Positions 27,376 to 34,893 of a DNA stretch of 64,000 nucleotides are shown here, in pieces. Source of the DNA: Longispora sp040681875 (GTDB taxonomy: Bacteria > Actinomycetota > Actinomycetes > Mycobacteriales > Micromonosporaceae); the NCBI RefSeq assembly GCF_040681875.1, contig NZ_JBFAZP010000006.1, positions 248,001 through 312,000 on the forward strand. Direction: 5' to 3'. Numbering within the stretch: the stretch's first letter is position 1; each line of letters begins with the position of its first letter. The position numbers were made by a program, and so were the translations under genes. Under the pieces are notes generated by a model. That model ran no database searches and had not been told where the DNA came from. It worked only from the letters and a program-made list of their open reading frames with translations.

Positions 27376-28044
27376 ATGAAGCCGATCGTGCTCCTGGCCT
27401 GCTGCGGCGTCGGCGTGCTCGTCCTCGTCGGGGTCGTCGTGGCGGTCGTGTTCCTGGCGCAGGCGTCCGCGAAGGCCGAGCGGGCCCGGCGGGAGGGCCT
27501 GCGGCAGTGGGCCGTGGCCAACGGGTGGACGTTCGCGCCGGCCCCGGCCACGGACTGGACCCCGAGGCTGCCGGGGCGCAACCGGCGCGGGGTGTCGTTG
27601 GCGCTGTTCGGGCGGTTCGGGGCCCGGCCGACCGCCGTCGGGGAGTACTCGTACACGGAGACCACCGGCAGCGGGGACAACACGTCCACCACCACGCACC
27701 GGTACGTGGTGGTGACCCTGATGCTGGACCAGGAGTTCCCGGCGGTGTCGGTGCAGCGGCGCGGCGTCGTCTCGCAGCTGGGGCGGCAGTTGTTCGGGGA
27801 CCGGGGCGCGGCCACCGGGCACGGGCAGTTCGACGCGTTGTTCCAGGTGGTGGCGGAGGATCCGGGGTCCGCGCTCCGGCTCGTCGGGCCGGCCCTGATC
27901 CACGCGCACCTGTCCGGGACGGTGCCGGTGTGGAGCCTGCGGGGGCGGGAGCTGCTGATGTGGGAGCAGGGGCGGATCGACGTGGCCCGGGTGCCGGGGA
28001 TGGCGGCGCCGCTGGCCCGGGTGGCGGACCTGCTCGGGCGGTAG
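27376..28044 (+). CDS. Single-pass membrane protein (DUF3137-like)
   Basis: The 222-residue protein has one N-terminal transmembrane helix (about 4-32). A soluble part follows that resembles DUF3137-type proteins (RQWAVANGWTFAP; YVVVTLMLDQEFPAV). The function is unknown. ATG 27376 follows TACCGT (27364-27369) by six bases, so it is probably leaderless. It is divergent from the helical hypothetical gene. Confidence 0.75.
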   Translation: MKPIVLLACCGVGVLVLVGVVVAVVFLAQASAKAERARREGLRQWAVANGWTFAPAPATDWTPRLPGRNRRGVSLALFGRFGARPTAVGEYSYTETTGSGDNTSTTTHRYVVVTLMLDQEFPAVSVQRRGVVSQLGRQLFGDRGAATGHGQFDALFQVVAEDPGSALRLVGPALIHAHLSGTVPVWSLRGRELLMWEQGRIDVARVPGMAAPLARVADLLGR

Positions 28045-28064
28045 GCGACGCGGACCGTCCGGTT

Positions 28065-28141
28065 GCCCGCGTCAGCCGCGCGGCCAGGTCAGCCGGTCGC
28101 ACCCCTGCCCGCGTCAGCCGCGCGGCTGAGCCAGCCGGTCA
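28065..28141. repeat. Direct repeat, two ~35-bp copies, 42-bp period
   Basis: GCCCGCGTCAGCCGCGCGGC begins at 28065 and again at 28107, each followed by a near-identical CAGCCGGTC tail. The pair lies in the 348-bp region between the membrane-protein gene and the helicase gene. The copies differ at a few positions. The rest of 28142-28270 shows nothing recognisable. Confidence 0.7.
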
Positions 28142-28274
28142 CGGCTCCGGAGCCGCAGCCCAGGGCCGGAACCGACCTCCCCGGCCCATTCCCCCCAACA
28201 CCTACCGAACACCCATCTTCCCCGACACGTCCACCGTGACCAGGAACCCATCCCTCTGACCTGGGCGCATAGCG

Positions 28275-28392
28275 TAGACTGGATCGTGGTCCGCCCGGTT
28301 CTGCCGCGGACCGATTCTCATGTCGCCCACCACGCGCCGCGACCTACGAGGTCTGCGCCGGGCAGGACGACCCTTCGACGTTCGGAGTTCTC
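28275..28392 (+). promoter_or_regulatory. Structured 5' leader of the DEAD-box helicase gene
   Basis: TAGACT (28275-28280) fits a -10 box. Just downstream, GGTCCGC (28288-28294) and GCGGACC (28306-28312) form a 7-bp hairpin with an 11-base loop. An overlapping upstream ORF follows. GGAG (28384-28387) is the ribosome-binding site of the helicase. Long structured leaders are typical of cold-induced RNA helicase genes. Regulation by temperature or by leader translation is inferred. Confidence 0.5.
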
Positions 28393-28403
28393 ATGGCGGC
28401 TAG
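28320..28403 (+). CDS. Arg-rich upstream ORF (27 aa) overlapping the helicase start
   Basis: ATG 28320 opens a 27-codon frame rich in Arg (MSPTTRRDLRGLRRAGRP) that ends at TAG 28401-28403, 11 bases inside the helicase coding sequence. A ribosome translating it would cover the helicase ribosome-binding site. The start is preceded by a weak purine stretch only, so translation is uncertain. Confidence 0.35.
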   Translation: MSPTTRRDLRGLRRAGRPFDVRSSHGG

Positions 28404-30096
28404 CCGCCCCATCACCACCTCTACCGACGCCACCTTCAGCGAGCTCGGCGTGCCCGCGCCGCTGGTCAAGGTGCTCGAGGACAACGGCATCCTGTCGCCG
28501 TTCCCCATCCAGGTCGCGACGCTGCCCGACTCCCTCGCCGGGCGCGACGTGCTCGGCCGGGGCCGGACCGGCTCCGGGAAGACGTACGCGTTCGCGCTGC
28601 CCCTGATGGCCCGCCTGGCCGCCAGTGGCACCCCGCGCCGCGCCGGCCGTCCCCGCGCGATGATCCTGGCCCCGACCCGCGAGCTGGCCACCCAGATCGA
28701 CGCCACGCTGGCCCCGCTGGCGAAGGCGATGGGCCTGCGTACCCTCACCGTCTTCGGCGGCGTCGGCGCCGGCCCGCAGATCAAGGCACTCAAGGCCGGG
28801 GTCGACATCCTCGTCGCCTGCCCGGGCCGGCTCGCCGACCACCTGCAGACCGGCAACGTGCACCTCGACGCGGTCGAGATCACGATCCTGGACGAGGCCG
28901 ACCACATGGCCGAGCTGGGCTTCCTGCCGGTCGTCCGCCGGCTGATGGACGCCACCCCCCGGGTGGGTCAGCGGCTGCTGTTCTCCGCGACCCTCGACGG
29001 CGGGATCGACGTCCTGGTCAAGCGGTTCCTCAGCAACCCGATCACGCACAGTGTCGACTCGGCCCAGTCGCCGGTCGTCGACATGGCGCACCACGTGCTG
29101 CACATCCGCAAGGAGGAGCGGCTGCCGATCCTCGCGGACCTGACCGCCGCCCCGGGCCGCACGATGGTGTTCACCCGGACGAAGCGCGGGGCGAAGACCC
29201 TGACCCGCCAGCTCAACGCGGCGGGCGTGCCGGCCGTGGAGCTGCACGGAAACCTGGGCCAGAACGCCCGGACCCGCAGCCTCGCGGCGTTCTCCGACGG
29301 TTCGGCGAAGACCCTGGTGGCCACGGACATCGCGGCGCGCGGCATCCACGTGGACGACGTGACCCTGGTGATCCACGCGGACCCGCCGGTCGAGCACAAG
29401 GCGTACCTGCACCGTTCGGGGCGCACCGCCCGGGCCGGCAACTCCGGCACCGTGATCACCCTGATGACGAACGAGCAGGTCAGCGACGTCCGTGACCTGA
29501 CCCGCAAGGCCGGCATCTCGCCGACCACCACGAAGCTGAGCCCCGGGCACCCGCTGCTGCAGGAGCTGGCCCCGGGCGAGCGCGTCTTCGTCGCGCCGTC
29601 CGAGGCGGCCGTGGGCGTCGCGATGTCGTTGGAGGCCGCGCGGGCCGGTGGCACGCTCGGCGGTTCGGCCGGCGGCTCCGGCCGTGGCCGGCGTTCCGGC
29701 GGCTCCGGTCGCGGGGACGGTTCCGGCCGGGCGGGGGCTGCCGCTGGCGGCTCCGGTCGCGGCGCGGCGTCGGGCGGCTCCGGTCGCGGCGAGGGTTCCG
29801 GCCGGGCGGCTTCCGCCGGGCGGGGTCGCGGCGGCTCGGGCCAGGGCGGTTCCGCGCAGGGCCAGGCGGGTTCGGGCCGGTCGGCCGGTGCCGGTCGGGC
29901 CGAGGGCGCGGGTCGTTCCGACGGTGCCGGGCGCGCCGCCGGTTCCGGTCGGGGCCGGGCCTCGGGCGGGGCGGGCGGCAGTGTGCCGTCGCCGCGTCGG
30001 GGCGGTTCCTCGGCGGGCGCTTCCCCGGCCCGCAACGGCGGGATCGTGGCGTTCTCGACGCAGTCCCGCGCGGGCGGCCGTCGCAGCGGCAGCTGA
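28393..30096 (+). CDS. DEAD-box RNA helicase with Gly/Ser/Arg-rich tail
   Basis: The 567-residue protein has the full helicase core. The Q-motif region is FPIQVATLP, followed by motif I GRTGSGKT (near 57), Ia PTRELA, II DEAD, III SAT, and VI HRSGRTAR. Residues about 415-567 are a low-complexity tail of GGSGRG/GSGRA-type repeats that probably binds RNA without sequence preference. It should unwind structured RNA during growth in the cold or ribosome assembly. A strong terminator follows. Confidence 0.95.
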   Translation: MAASRPITTSTDATFSELGVPAPLVKVLEDNGILSPFPIQVATLPDSLAGRDVLGRGRTGSGKTYAFALPLMARLAASGTPRRAGRPRAMILAPTRELATQIDATLAPLAKAMGLRTLTVFGGVGAGPQIKALKAGVDILVACPGRLADHLQTGNVHLDAVEITILDEADHMAELGFLPVVRRLMDATPRVGQRLLFSATLDGGIDVLVKRFLSNPITHSVDSAQSPVVDMAHHVLHIRKEERLPILADLTAAPGRTMVFTRTKRGAKTLTRQLNAAGVPAVELHGNLGQNARTRSLAAFSDGSAKTLVATDIAARGIHVDDVTLVIHADPPVEHKAYLHRSGRTARAGNSGTVITLMTNEQVSDVRDLTRKAGISPTTTKLSPGHPLLQELAPGERVFVAPSEAAVGVAMSLEAARAGGTLGGSAGGSGRGRRSGGSGRGDGSGRAGAAAGGSGRGAASGGSGRGEGSGRAASAGRGRGGSGQGGSAQGQAGSGRSAGAGRAEGAGRSDGAGRAAGSGRGRASGGAGGSVPSPRRGGSSAGASPARNGGIVAFSTQSRAGGRRSGS

Positions 30097-30107
30097 CATT
30101 CTCCGAC

Positions 30108-30145
30108 AGAGCCCCCGGCACGGTCACCGACCTGCCGGGGGCTCT
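30108..30145 (+). terminator. Intrinsic terminator of the helicase gene
   Basis: AGAGCCCCCGGCA (30108-30120) pairs with TGCCGGGGGCTCT (30133-30145), a 13-bp perfect stem with a 12-base loop followed by TT. The 257 bp from here to the convergent SDR gene shows nothing recognisable. Confidence 0.8.
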
Positions 30146-30402
30146 TTCACACCTGAAGATCCTTCGACGGCTACGGTGGGCCCCGACCCGGTCTCCGTCG
30201 GCCGGCCCGCCCGCCCCGCCAACCCCGGCCACCCTCACCGGGCGGCCTCGGCCCCCGGGGACGCGCGCCCTCGGCGACACCCGGGACACCGACGGCCCCG
30301 ACCAGGGCTGCGCCCGCTGGTCCACTGCCCTACGCGGGAGCCGGAAGCCGCACTCCGGGCCGACGCGGTGGCCTCGCGCCCCGTACGGCGGCGGTGGGCT
30401 GG

Positions 30403-31134
30403 TCAGCGGCCGCCGGAGACGCGGAGGACCGTGCCCGTCGTGTACGAGGCGTCCGGGCCCAGGAGCCACGCGATGGCCGCCGCGATCTCCTCCGGCTGCC
30501 CGGACCTGCCCAGCGGGGTGCCCGCGCCGATCCGGTCGGGCCGGCCCGGGTCGCCCATCGTCGCGTGCATGTCCGTGTAGACCGTGCCGGGAGCCACGGC
30601 GTTGACCCGCAGGCCGGCGGGGCCCAACTCCTTGGCGAGCCCGACGGTCATCGCGTCGACGGCGGCCTTGGTGGCGGCGTAGTGCACGTACTCCCCCGGG
30701 CTGCCCAGGGTCGCCGCCGCCGAGGACACGTTCACGATCGCGCCGCCGGCCGCCATGGTCCGGGCCGCGTGCCGGCAGCACAGCAGGTAGCCGACGACGT
30801 TGACGTCCACGACCCGGCGCAGGTTCTCGGTGGTCTGGTCGGCGAGCGGGCCGAGCGGACCGGTGACGCCCGCGTTGTTGACCAGCCCGGTGACCGGCCC
30901 GAACTCGGCGGCGGCCCCGAACAGCCGGGCCACGTACCCCTCGTCGACGGTGTCCCCGGCGACCGCGACGCACCGGCCGCCCTCGGCCCGGACCTCCGCC
31001 ACCAGCGCGGACGCCGCCTCCTTGTCCGCGTGGTAGCCGACCACCACGGCATGCCCCCCGGCCGCGAGCCGGCGCACGGTGGCCGCCCCGATCCCCCGGC
31101 TGCCGCCGGTCACCACAGTCACGAGTTCCGTCAT
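30403..31134 (-). CDS. SDR-family oxidoreductase
   Basis: The 243-residue classical short-chain dehydrogenase has the NAD(P) motif TGGSRGIG (near 10-17), NNAGVTG (near 86) and catalytic Ser in VNVSSAAA. It also has catalytic Tyr/Lys in YVHYAATK, and the C-terminal PEEIAAAIAWLL and VSGGR. It has the glucose/3-oxoacyl-reductase-like layout, with the substrate unknown. Confidence 0.93.
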   Translation of the reverse strand: MTELVTVVTGGSRGIGAATVRRLAAGGHAVVVGYHADKEAASALVAEVRAEGGRCVAVAGDTVDEGYVARLFGAAAEFGPVTGLVNNAGVTGPLGPLADQTTENLRRVVDVNVVGYLLCCRHAARTMAAGGAIVNVSSAAATLGSPGEYVHYAATKAAVDAMTVGLAKELGPAGLRVNAVAPGTVYTDMHATMGDPGRPDRIGAGTPLGRSGQPEEIAAAIAWLLGPDASYTTGTVLRVSGGR

Positions 31135-31203
31135 GTCCCGACCGTACCGGGAAGTAGGAATCGGCTACACGAACGTCACAGCGGAACAGCACAGCCGTAA
31201 CGG

Positions 31204-31716
31204 ATGGTGACCAGGCTGTGGCGCATGAAGACTCTGTCGAAGGACCTGATCGAGCTCGCCGCCCTGTTCACGGCCGTCGCCGTGGCCGAGTTGTTCGCCG
31301 GGGCCCTCGGACACGGCCAGGGCGGCCCGTGGATCCTCGTCGGCCTGGCCGCCGCACTGGTCCTGTGCTCCGGCGCGCACCGCTGGTGGGCGCACCGGCA
31401 CGTCCGCGCGCCCCGGACCCCGGCCGCGACCGGGGACACCTTGTGGCGGATCCGGACCACCGTCGCCGACTCCCCGGGGCGGCTCGCGGCGCTGTGCACG
31501 GGACTGGCCGAGTTGGACGTCAACATCCTCACCATCCAGGTGCATCCGTTGGGGGACAAGGTGATCGACGAGTTCCTGGTCGTGGCGCCGGGGGCGGTGA
31601 CCGGGCCGGTGCTGGTGGGGATGGTCGCGGCGCGCGGGGGGATGGGGACGCATGTGGAGCCGGCGTTGGCGGGGTTGTTCGAGGCGCCGGGGATTCGGGA
31701 GTTGCCTGCGGTGTAG
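31204..31716 (+). CDS. Membrane protein with C-terminal ACT domain
   Basis: The 170-residue product has two hydrophobic stretches (about 17-35 and 38-55). A soluble ACT-like domain follows (about 80-150): RIRTTVADSPGRLAALCTGLAELDVNILTIQVH. ACT domains bind amino acids, and coupling to the membrane suggests a sensor role. An alternative start is ATG 31225. Confidence 0.75.
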   Translation: MVTRLWRMKTLSKDLIELAALFTAVAVAELFAGALGHGQGGPWILVGLAAALVLCSGAHRWWAHRHVRAPRTPAATGDTLWRIRTTVADSPGRLAALCTGLAELDVNILTIQVHPLGDKVIDEFLVVAPGAVTGPVLVGMVAARGGMGTHVEPALAGLFEAPGIRELPAV

Positions 31717-31897
31717 GGGCGTGGCGGGCCGCTTGCGGCCCGCGTCCGGGCGGGGCCGAACGGAATGGACGCGCCGGGGGCGGGCCGGGGGCGGGGGTGC
31801 TGGCGGTTCGCGTCGGGAATGCCCGGGCTCGGGGTAGATCGACCGGGGCGGCCGGAATCGGGGTGCGGGGTGGGAGGCGGCCGCCTAGCCTGGCCGG

Positions 31898-32788
31898 ATG
31901 GATCCGGTGGAACTCGCGCGGGGCTGGGGCGTGCGCGCCCGGTCGGTCCGGCGGCCCGAACAGGGCACCAACAACGCCGTGTGGACCCTGGACGACACGT
32001 ACGTGCTGCGGGTCTACCGCAATCTCGGCCTCGACCGGGTGCTCGCCGAACACCGGCTGCTCGCGGCGCTGGGCCCGGCGGGGCTGTCCTTCCGGGTGCC
32101 CACCCCGGTCGGGCCGGTCCGGGAGACGGCGGACGGGCCGGCGGCGCTGTTCGAGTACCTGCCGGGGACGGCCGGGCGGCGCGGCGCCGACGGGGAGGCG
32201 CTCGGGGCCGCGCTCGGGGAGCTGGACGCCGCCCTGGGCACGCTGGACCCCGGGCTGGCCCCGACGGACTGGCGGGTGTCGTTGGACGAGGTGCACCCGG
32301 CCGTGCCCGGACTCGACGTGCTCCTCGGGGACCTGCGGGCCGCCTGCGGGCCGCATCCTGGGCTGGACAGGATGGACCGATGCGCGCGGGAGACGGACGC
32401 GGCGTACCGGAAAATGCTCGTGGATCTTCCGGTGTCGATCTGTCATCTGGACTTCGCGCCCGGCAACGCGCTGCTCGACGGGGGCCGGGTCACGGCCGTG
32501 CTGGACTTCGAGATCGCCGGCCTGGACCTGCGGGTCAACGACCTGGCCGCCGGGCTGGCGCAGAGCACGGACACGGCGGAGGAGGTTGCGGCGTTCCTGC
32601 GCGGCTACCGGTCCCGGGTCGACCTCACCGACGCCGAGCTCGCGGCGGTCCCGCTGCTGGCCGACCTGCGGGCCATGAGCAGCCTGGTCTGGCGGGCCGG
32701 CCGCTGGCGCACCGGTTTGTCCACCCTGGACGAGGTTGTCGAACGGTTGGACGAAATCGCTTTGCGACGGGAGTTCGCGGTCGCCTAG
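31898..32788 (+). CDS. APH-family phosphotransferase (homoserine kinase II/aminoglycoside kinase-like)
   Basis: The 296-residue protein has the kinase-like fold: GTNNAVWTLDDTYVLRVYR (nucleotide loop and Lys/Arg strand), the catalytic loop CHLDFAPGNAL (near 183), and the Mg-binding AVLDFEIAG. The acceptor is not predictable. A TAGCCT box six bases before ATG 31898 indicates a leaderless mRNA. Confidence 0.88.
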   Translation: MDPVELARGWGVRARSVRRPEQGTNNAVWTLDDTYVLRVYRNLGLDRVLAEHRLLAALGPAGLSFRVPTPVGPVRETADGPAALFEYLPGTAGRRGADGEALGAALGELDAALGTLDPGLAPTDWRVSLDEVHPAVPGLDVLLGDLRAACGPHPGLDRMDRCARETDAAYRKMLVDLPVSICHLDFAPGNALLDGGRVTAVLDFEIAGLDLRVNDLAAGLAQSTDTAEEVAAFLRGYRSRVDLTDAELAAVPLLADLRAMSSLVWRAGRWRTGLSTLDEVVERLDEIALRREFAVA

Positions 32789-32799
32789 GCTCTGCGACC

Positions 32800-33531
32800 A
32801 TGGCAAAGCTGAACCAGATCATCGCCGTCGAGAAGGGCGTCAAGAGCAAGTCCTTCCACGAACTCACCGAGGCGCACCACGCTGTGCAGAAGCCGGCCCT
32901 GCTGTCCGGCATCTCCCGCAGCTACCAGCCGAAGGATGAGGAGGGCGAGCAGCTGCCGCCGGAGTCCACGAAGGTCCAGACCCGGGCCGAGGACGTGCTC
33001 CGCCAGGTCGGCGTCGGGCTCACCAAGCTGTTCGACGTGACCGCCTCGAAGGACGCCACGAACTGCGTGGCCCGCGCCGACGTCGTCGTCGACGAGCGGG
33101 TGCTGCTGTCCGACGTGCCGGTGACGTACCTGCTGTTCCTGGAGAAGCAGCTCACCGACCTGCACACGTTCGTCAAGAAGCTGCCGGTGCTCGACGCCGC
33201 CGAGTCCTGGGTGTTCAACGACTCGGCCGACTGCTGGTCCACCGAGCCGGTCCGCACCATCCGGACGAAGAAGGTGCCCCGCAACCACGTGAAGGCCGAG
33301 GCCACCGAGAAGCACCCGGCGCAGGTCGAGGTCTACTACGAGGACATCGCCATCGGGTACTGGACCACGGTCAAGTTCTCCGGCGCCCTGCCCGCCAAGC
33401 GGGTCGCCGAACTCCTGGAGCGGGTCGAGAAGCTCCAGCAGGCGGTCAAGTTCGCCCGCGAGGAGGCCAACAACACCGAGGTGACCGACCGCGCCACGGG
33501 CGACAAGGTTTTCGGCTACCTGTTCCGGTAG
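32800..33531 (+). CDS. Conserved hypothetical protein (DUF7873-like)
   Basis: The 243-residue charged protein begins MAKLNQIIAVEKGVKSK and ends DKVFGYLFR. It includes SWVFNDSADCWSTEPVRTIRTKK. Such proteins are widespread in actinobacteria (I recall DUF7873) and lack a known function. TAGGCT (32786-32791) lies eight bases before ATG 32800. It is immediately upstream of the permuted tRNA-like locus. Confidence 0.7.
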   Translation: MAKLNQIIAVEKGVKSKSFHELTEAHHAVQKPALLSGISRSYQPKDEEGEQLPPESTKVQTRAEDVLRQVGVGLTKLFDVTASKDATNCVARADVVVDERVLLSDVPVTYLLFLEKQLTDLHTFVKKLPVLDAAESWVFNDSADCWSTEPVRTIRTKKVPRNHVKAEATEKHPAQVEVYYEDIAIGYWTTVKFSGALPAKRVAELLERVEKLQQAVKFAREEANNTEVTDRATGDKVFGYLFR

Positions 33532-33578
33532 TCGAAGGAAGACGTCTCCGGGGAGCCGGGGACGCGCGGAAGCGCACA

Positions 33579-33714
33579 CTGAAACTGAGACGTTCAGACT
33601 GATGGGGCTAGGTACAGGTGGGGGTTCGAATCCTCCCTCCCGCACTCGCGCGGGAGTGGCCCAAACTGGCAGAGGCAGCCGTCCCGCAAACTCAGACTCT
33701 CGCTCCAGCTTCAG
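33579..33714 (+). tRNA. Permuted tRNA-like gene A (3' half before 5' half; possible GCA anticodon)
   Basis: The 3' part (33601-33644) comes first. It has anticodon-stem strand GATGG, a variable region, a 5-bp T-stem (33620-33624 with 33632-33636) with loop TTCGAAT, acceptor strand CTCCCGC (33637-33643) and A73. After five bases comes the 5' part (33650-33690): acceptor GCGGGAG (perfect 7 bp), T8, a D-arm with GG in the loop, and anticodon strand CCGTC. The loop CCGCAAA would give anticodon GCA (Cys) but has C at position 33. The leader 33579-33589 pairs with the trailer 33703-33714: ten bp, one mismatch and one bulge. TCAGACT is repeated at both junctions. An extra base lies between D-stem and anticodon stem, so the exact anticodon is uncertain. 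Confidence 0.6.
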
Positions 33715-33741
33715 CATTCGCCGCCGAACACCAGATCGACC

Positions 33742-33850
33742 GGGTACGGACGATTCGACGTCGAGATGCGGGTTCAACTCCCGCTGTCCCCGCTTCGTGG
33801 GGACATGGTCCAACGGTAGGACGCGAGTCTGTAACGACTGATCCGTTCCC
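33742..33850 (+). tRNA. Permuted tRNA-like gene B (3' half before 5' half; GUA anticodon)
   Basis: The 3' part (33753-33792) has anticodon-stem strand ATTCG, a 10-base variable region, T-stem GCGGG/CCCGC with loop TTCAACT, acceptor strand TGTCCCC and G73. After six bases the 5' part (33799-33835) follows: acceptor GGGGACA (perfect 7 bp), T8, and D-stem GTCC/GGAC with loop AACGGTA. The anticodon stem is CGAGT, pairing with ATTCG, and the loop is CTGTAAC. U33, anticodon GUA and A37 are all in standard positions. The leader GGGTACGGA (33742-33750) pairs with the trailer TCCGTTCCC (33842-33850) in eight of nine positions. No CCA is encoded. Confidence 0.65.
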
Positions 33851-33889
33851 TTAAAAGTGCTGGTGTCAGCAATTGGGCGGCAACGAGAG

Positions 33890-33916
33890 GCCCGGGGGTT
33901 GGCTACACCCCCGGGC
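33890..33916 (+). terminator. Hairpin after the permuted tRNA-like locus
   Basis: GCCCGGGGGT (33890-33899) and ACCCCCGGGC (33907-33916) form a 10-bp perfect stem with a 7-base loop. It ends the region between the tRNA-like locus and the next gene and is probably the terminator of that transcript. Confidence 0.65.
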
Positions 33917-33931
33917 TTCACCAACTACCCC

Positions 33932-33937
33932 TATGAT
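33932..33937 (+). promoter_or_regulatory. -10 box (TATGAT) of a leaderless promoter
   Basis: TATGAT is a near-consensus -10 element and ends seven bases before GTG 33945. This decides the start of the following gene in favour of GTG over the ATG at 33933 contained in the box itself. Confidence 0.6.
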
Positions 33938-33944
33938 CTTGCCG

Positions 33945-34889
33945 GTGACCGACCTTCCCCCCGTGAGTACGGACCCCGCGGCGACCCGACCCGAACTCGC
34001 GGCGCTCCGTGCGGCCGTGCGGAGCCACGACTGGCCGGCCGTGTCGGCGTTCCTCGGCGGACTCGACGACCCCGACGACCACAGCTTCGTGGTGCGGTTC
34101 GTCGGCGAGATCGGCGGCAGCGAGGACTTCCTCCGGACGGTCGTCGGACAGGCCCCCGGGGCGACCCTCCCGATGACCCTGCTCGCGGCCCGCCTGATCG
34201 AACTGGGGTGGGAGGCCCGCTCCGGCTACGGGGCGGAGCACGTCTCCCAGGTCCAGTTCCGCGCCTTCCACGAGTACCTGCGCCAGGCCGAGCGGCTCCT
34301 GATCGAGGTGACCGCCCGCGAACCGGCCGACACCAGCGCCTGGACCATGCGTCTCCTGACGACCCGGGGCCTGGAACTGGGCCAGTCCGAGGCGCGGCGG
34401 CGCTACGACCACGCCGCCCGGCACGCCCCGCACAGCTTCGGCACCCAGGCCCAGATCCTGCAACAGCTCTGCCCCAAGTGGGGCGGGACCTGGGAGGACG
34501 CCCACGCCTTCGCCCGGGAGTGCGCGCTCGCCGCACCGGAGGGCTCCCTGAGCGGGGCGCTCGTGGCCACCTGGCACCTGGAACGCTGGCTGTCCATGGA
34601 CCGGGCCGAGGCCAACAGGTACATCGTCCAGGCGCACGTCCGCGCCGAGGTGGCCGAGGCCGCCGCGCGGTCCGTGGACCACCCGGCGTTCCGGCGCGCG
34701 GGCTACCGGGCCGCGTACGCGCTGAACACGTTCGCGATGGCGACGGCCCTGCACGGGGACCAGACCGCCGCCGCCCGCTACTTCCACATGATCGGGGCCG
34801 AGGCCACCGCACTGCCCTGGAGCTACCACGGCAACGACAACGTGACCAGTTTCCTGTGGTTCCGCAAGAACGCTCGGGCGAAGGGCTGA
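33945..34889 (+). CDS. Hypothetical helical-repeat protein
   Basis: The 314-residue protein consists mainly of paired helices, with TPR/Sel1-like spacing in AAAPEGSLSGALVATWHLERW and RAAYALNTFAMATAL. It ends with SYHGNDNVTSFLWFRKNARAKG. No catalytic residues are evident. It lies four bases upstream of the M16-like peptidase gene, so the two form an operon and may act together. Confidence 0.7.
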   Translation: MTDLPPVSTDPAATRPELAALRAAVRSHDWPAVSAFLGGLDDPDDHSFVVRFVGEIGGSEDFLRTVVGQAPGATLPMTLLAARLIELGWEARSGYGAEHVSQVQFRAFHEYLRQAERLLIEVTAREPADTSAWTMRLLTTRGLELGQSEARRRYDHAARHAPHSFGTQAQILQQLCPKWGGTWEDAHAFARECALAAPEGSLSGALVATWHLERWLSMDRAEANRYIVQAHVRAEVAEAAARSVDHPAFRRAGYRAAYALNTFAMATALHGDQTAAARYFHMIGAEATALPWSYHGNDNVTSFLWFRKNARAKG

Positions 34890-34893
34890 TCCG

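Noticed and set aside
30146..30402. Possible small genes between the helicase terminator and the SDR gene
   Set aside because: Open frames here lack start context and codon bias and have no recognisable product.
33650..33792. Reading the tRNA-like region as ordinary tRNA genes in normal order (5' half A with 3' half B)
   Set aside because: The acceptor strands GCGGGAG and TGTCCCC do not pair, the anticodon strands do not match, and about 60 bases would remain as an unexplained insert. Each half pairs perfectly with the half on its other side.
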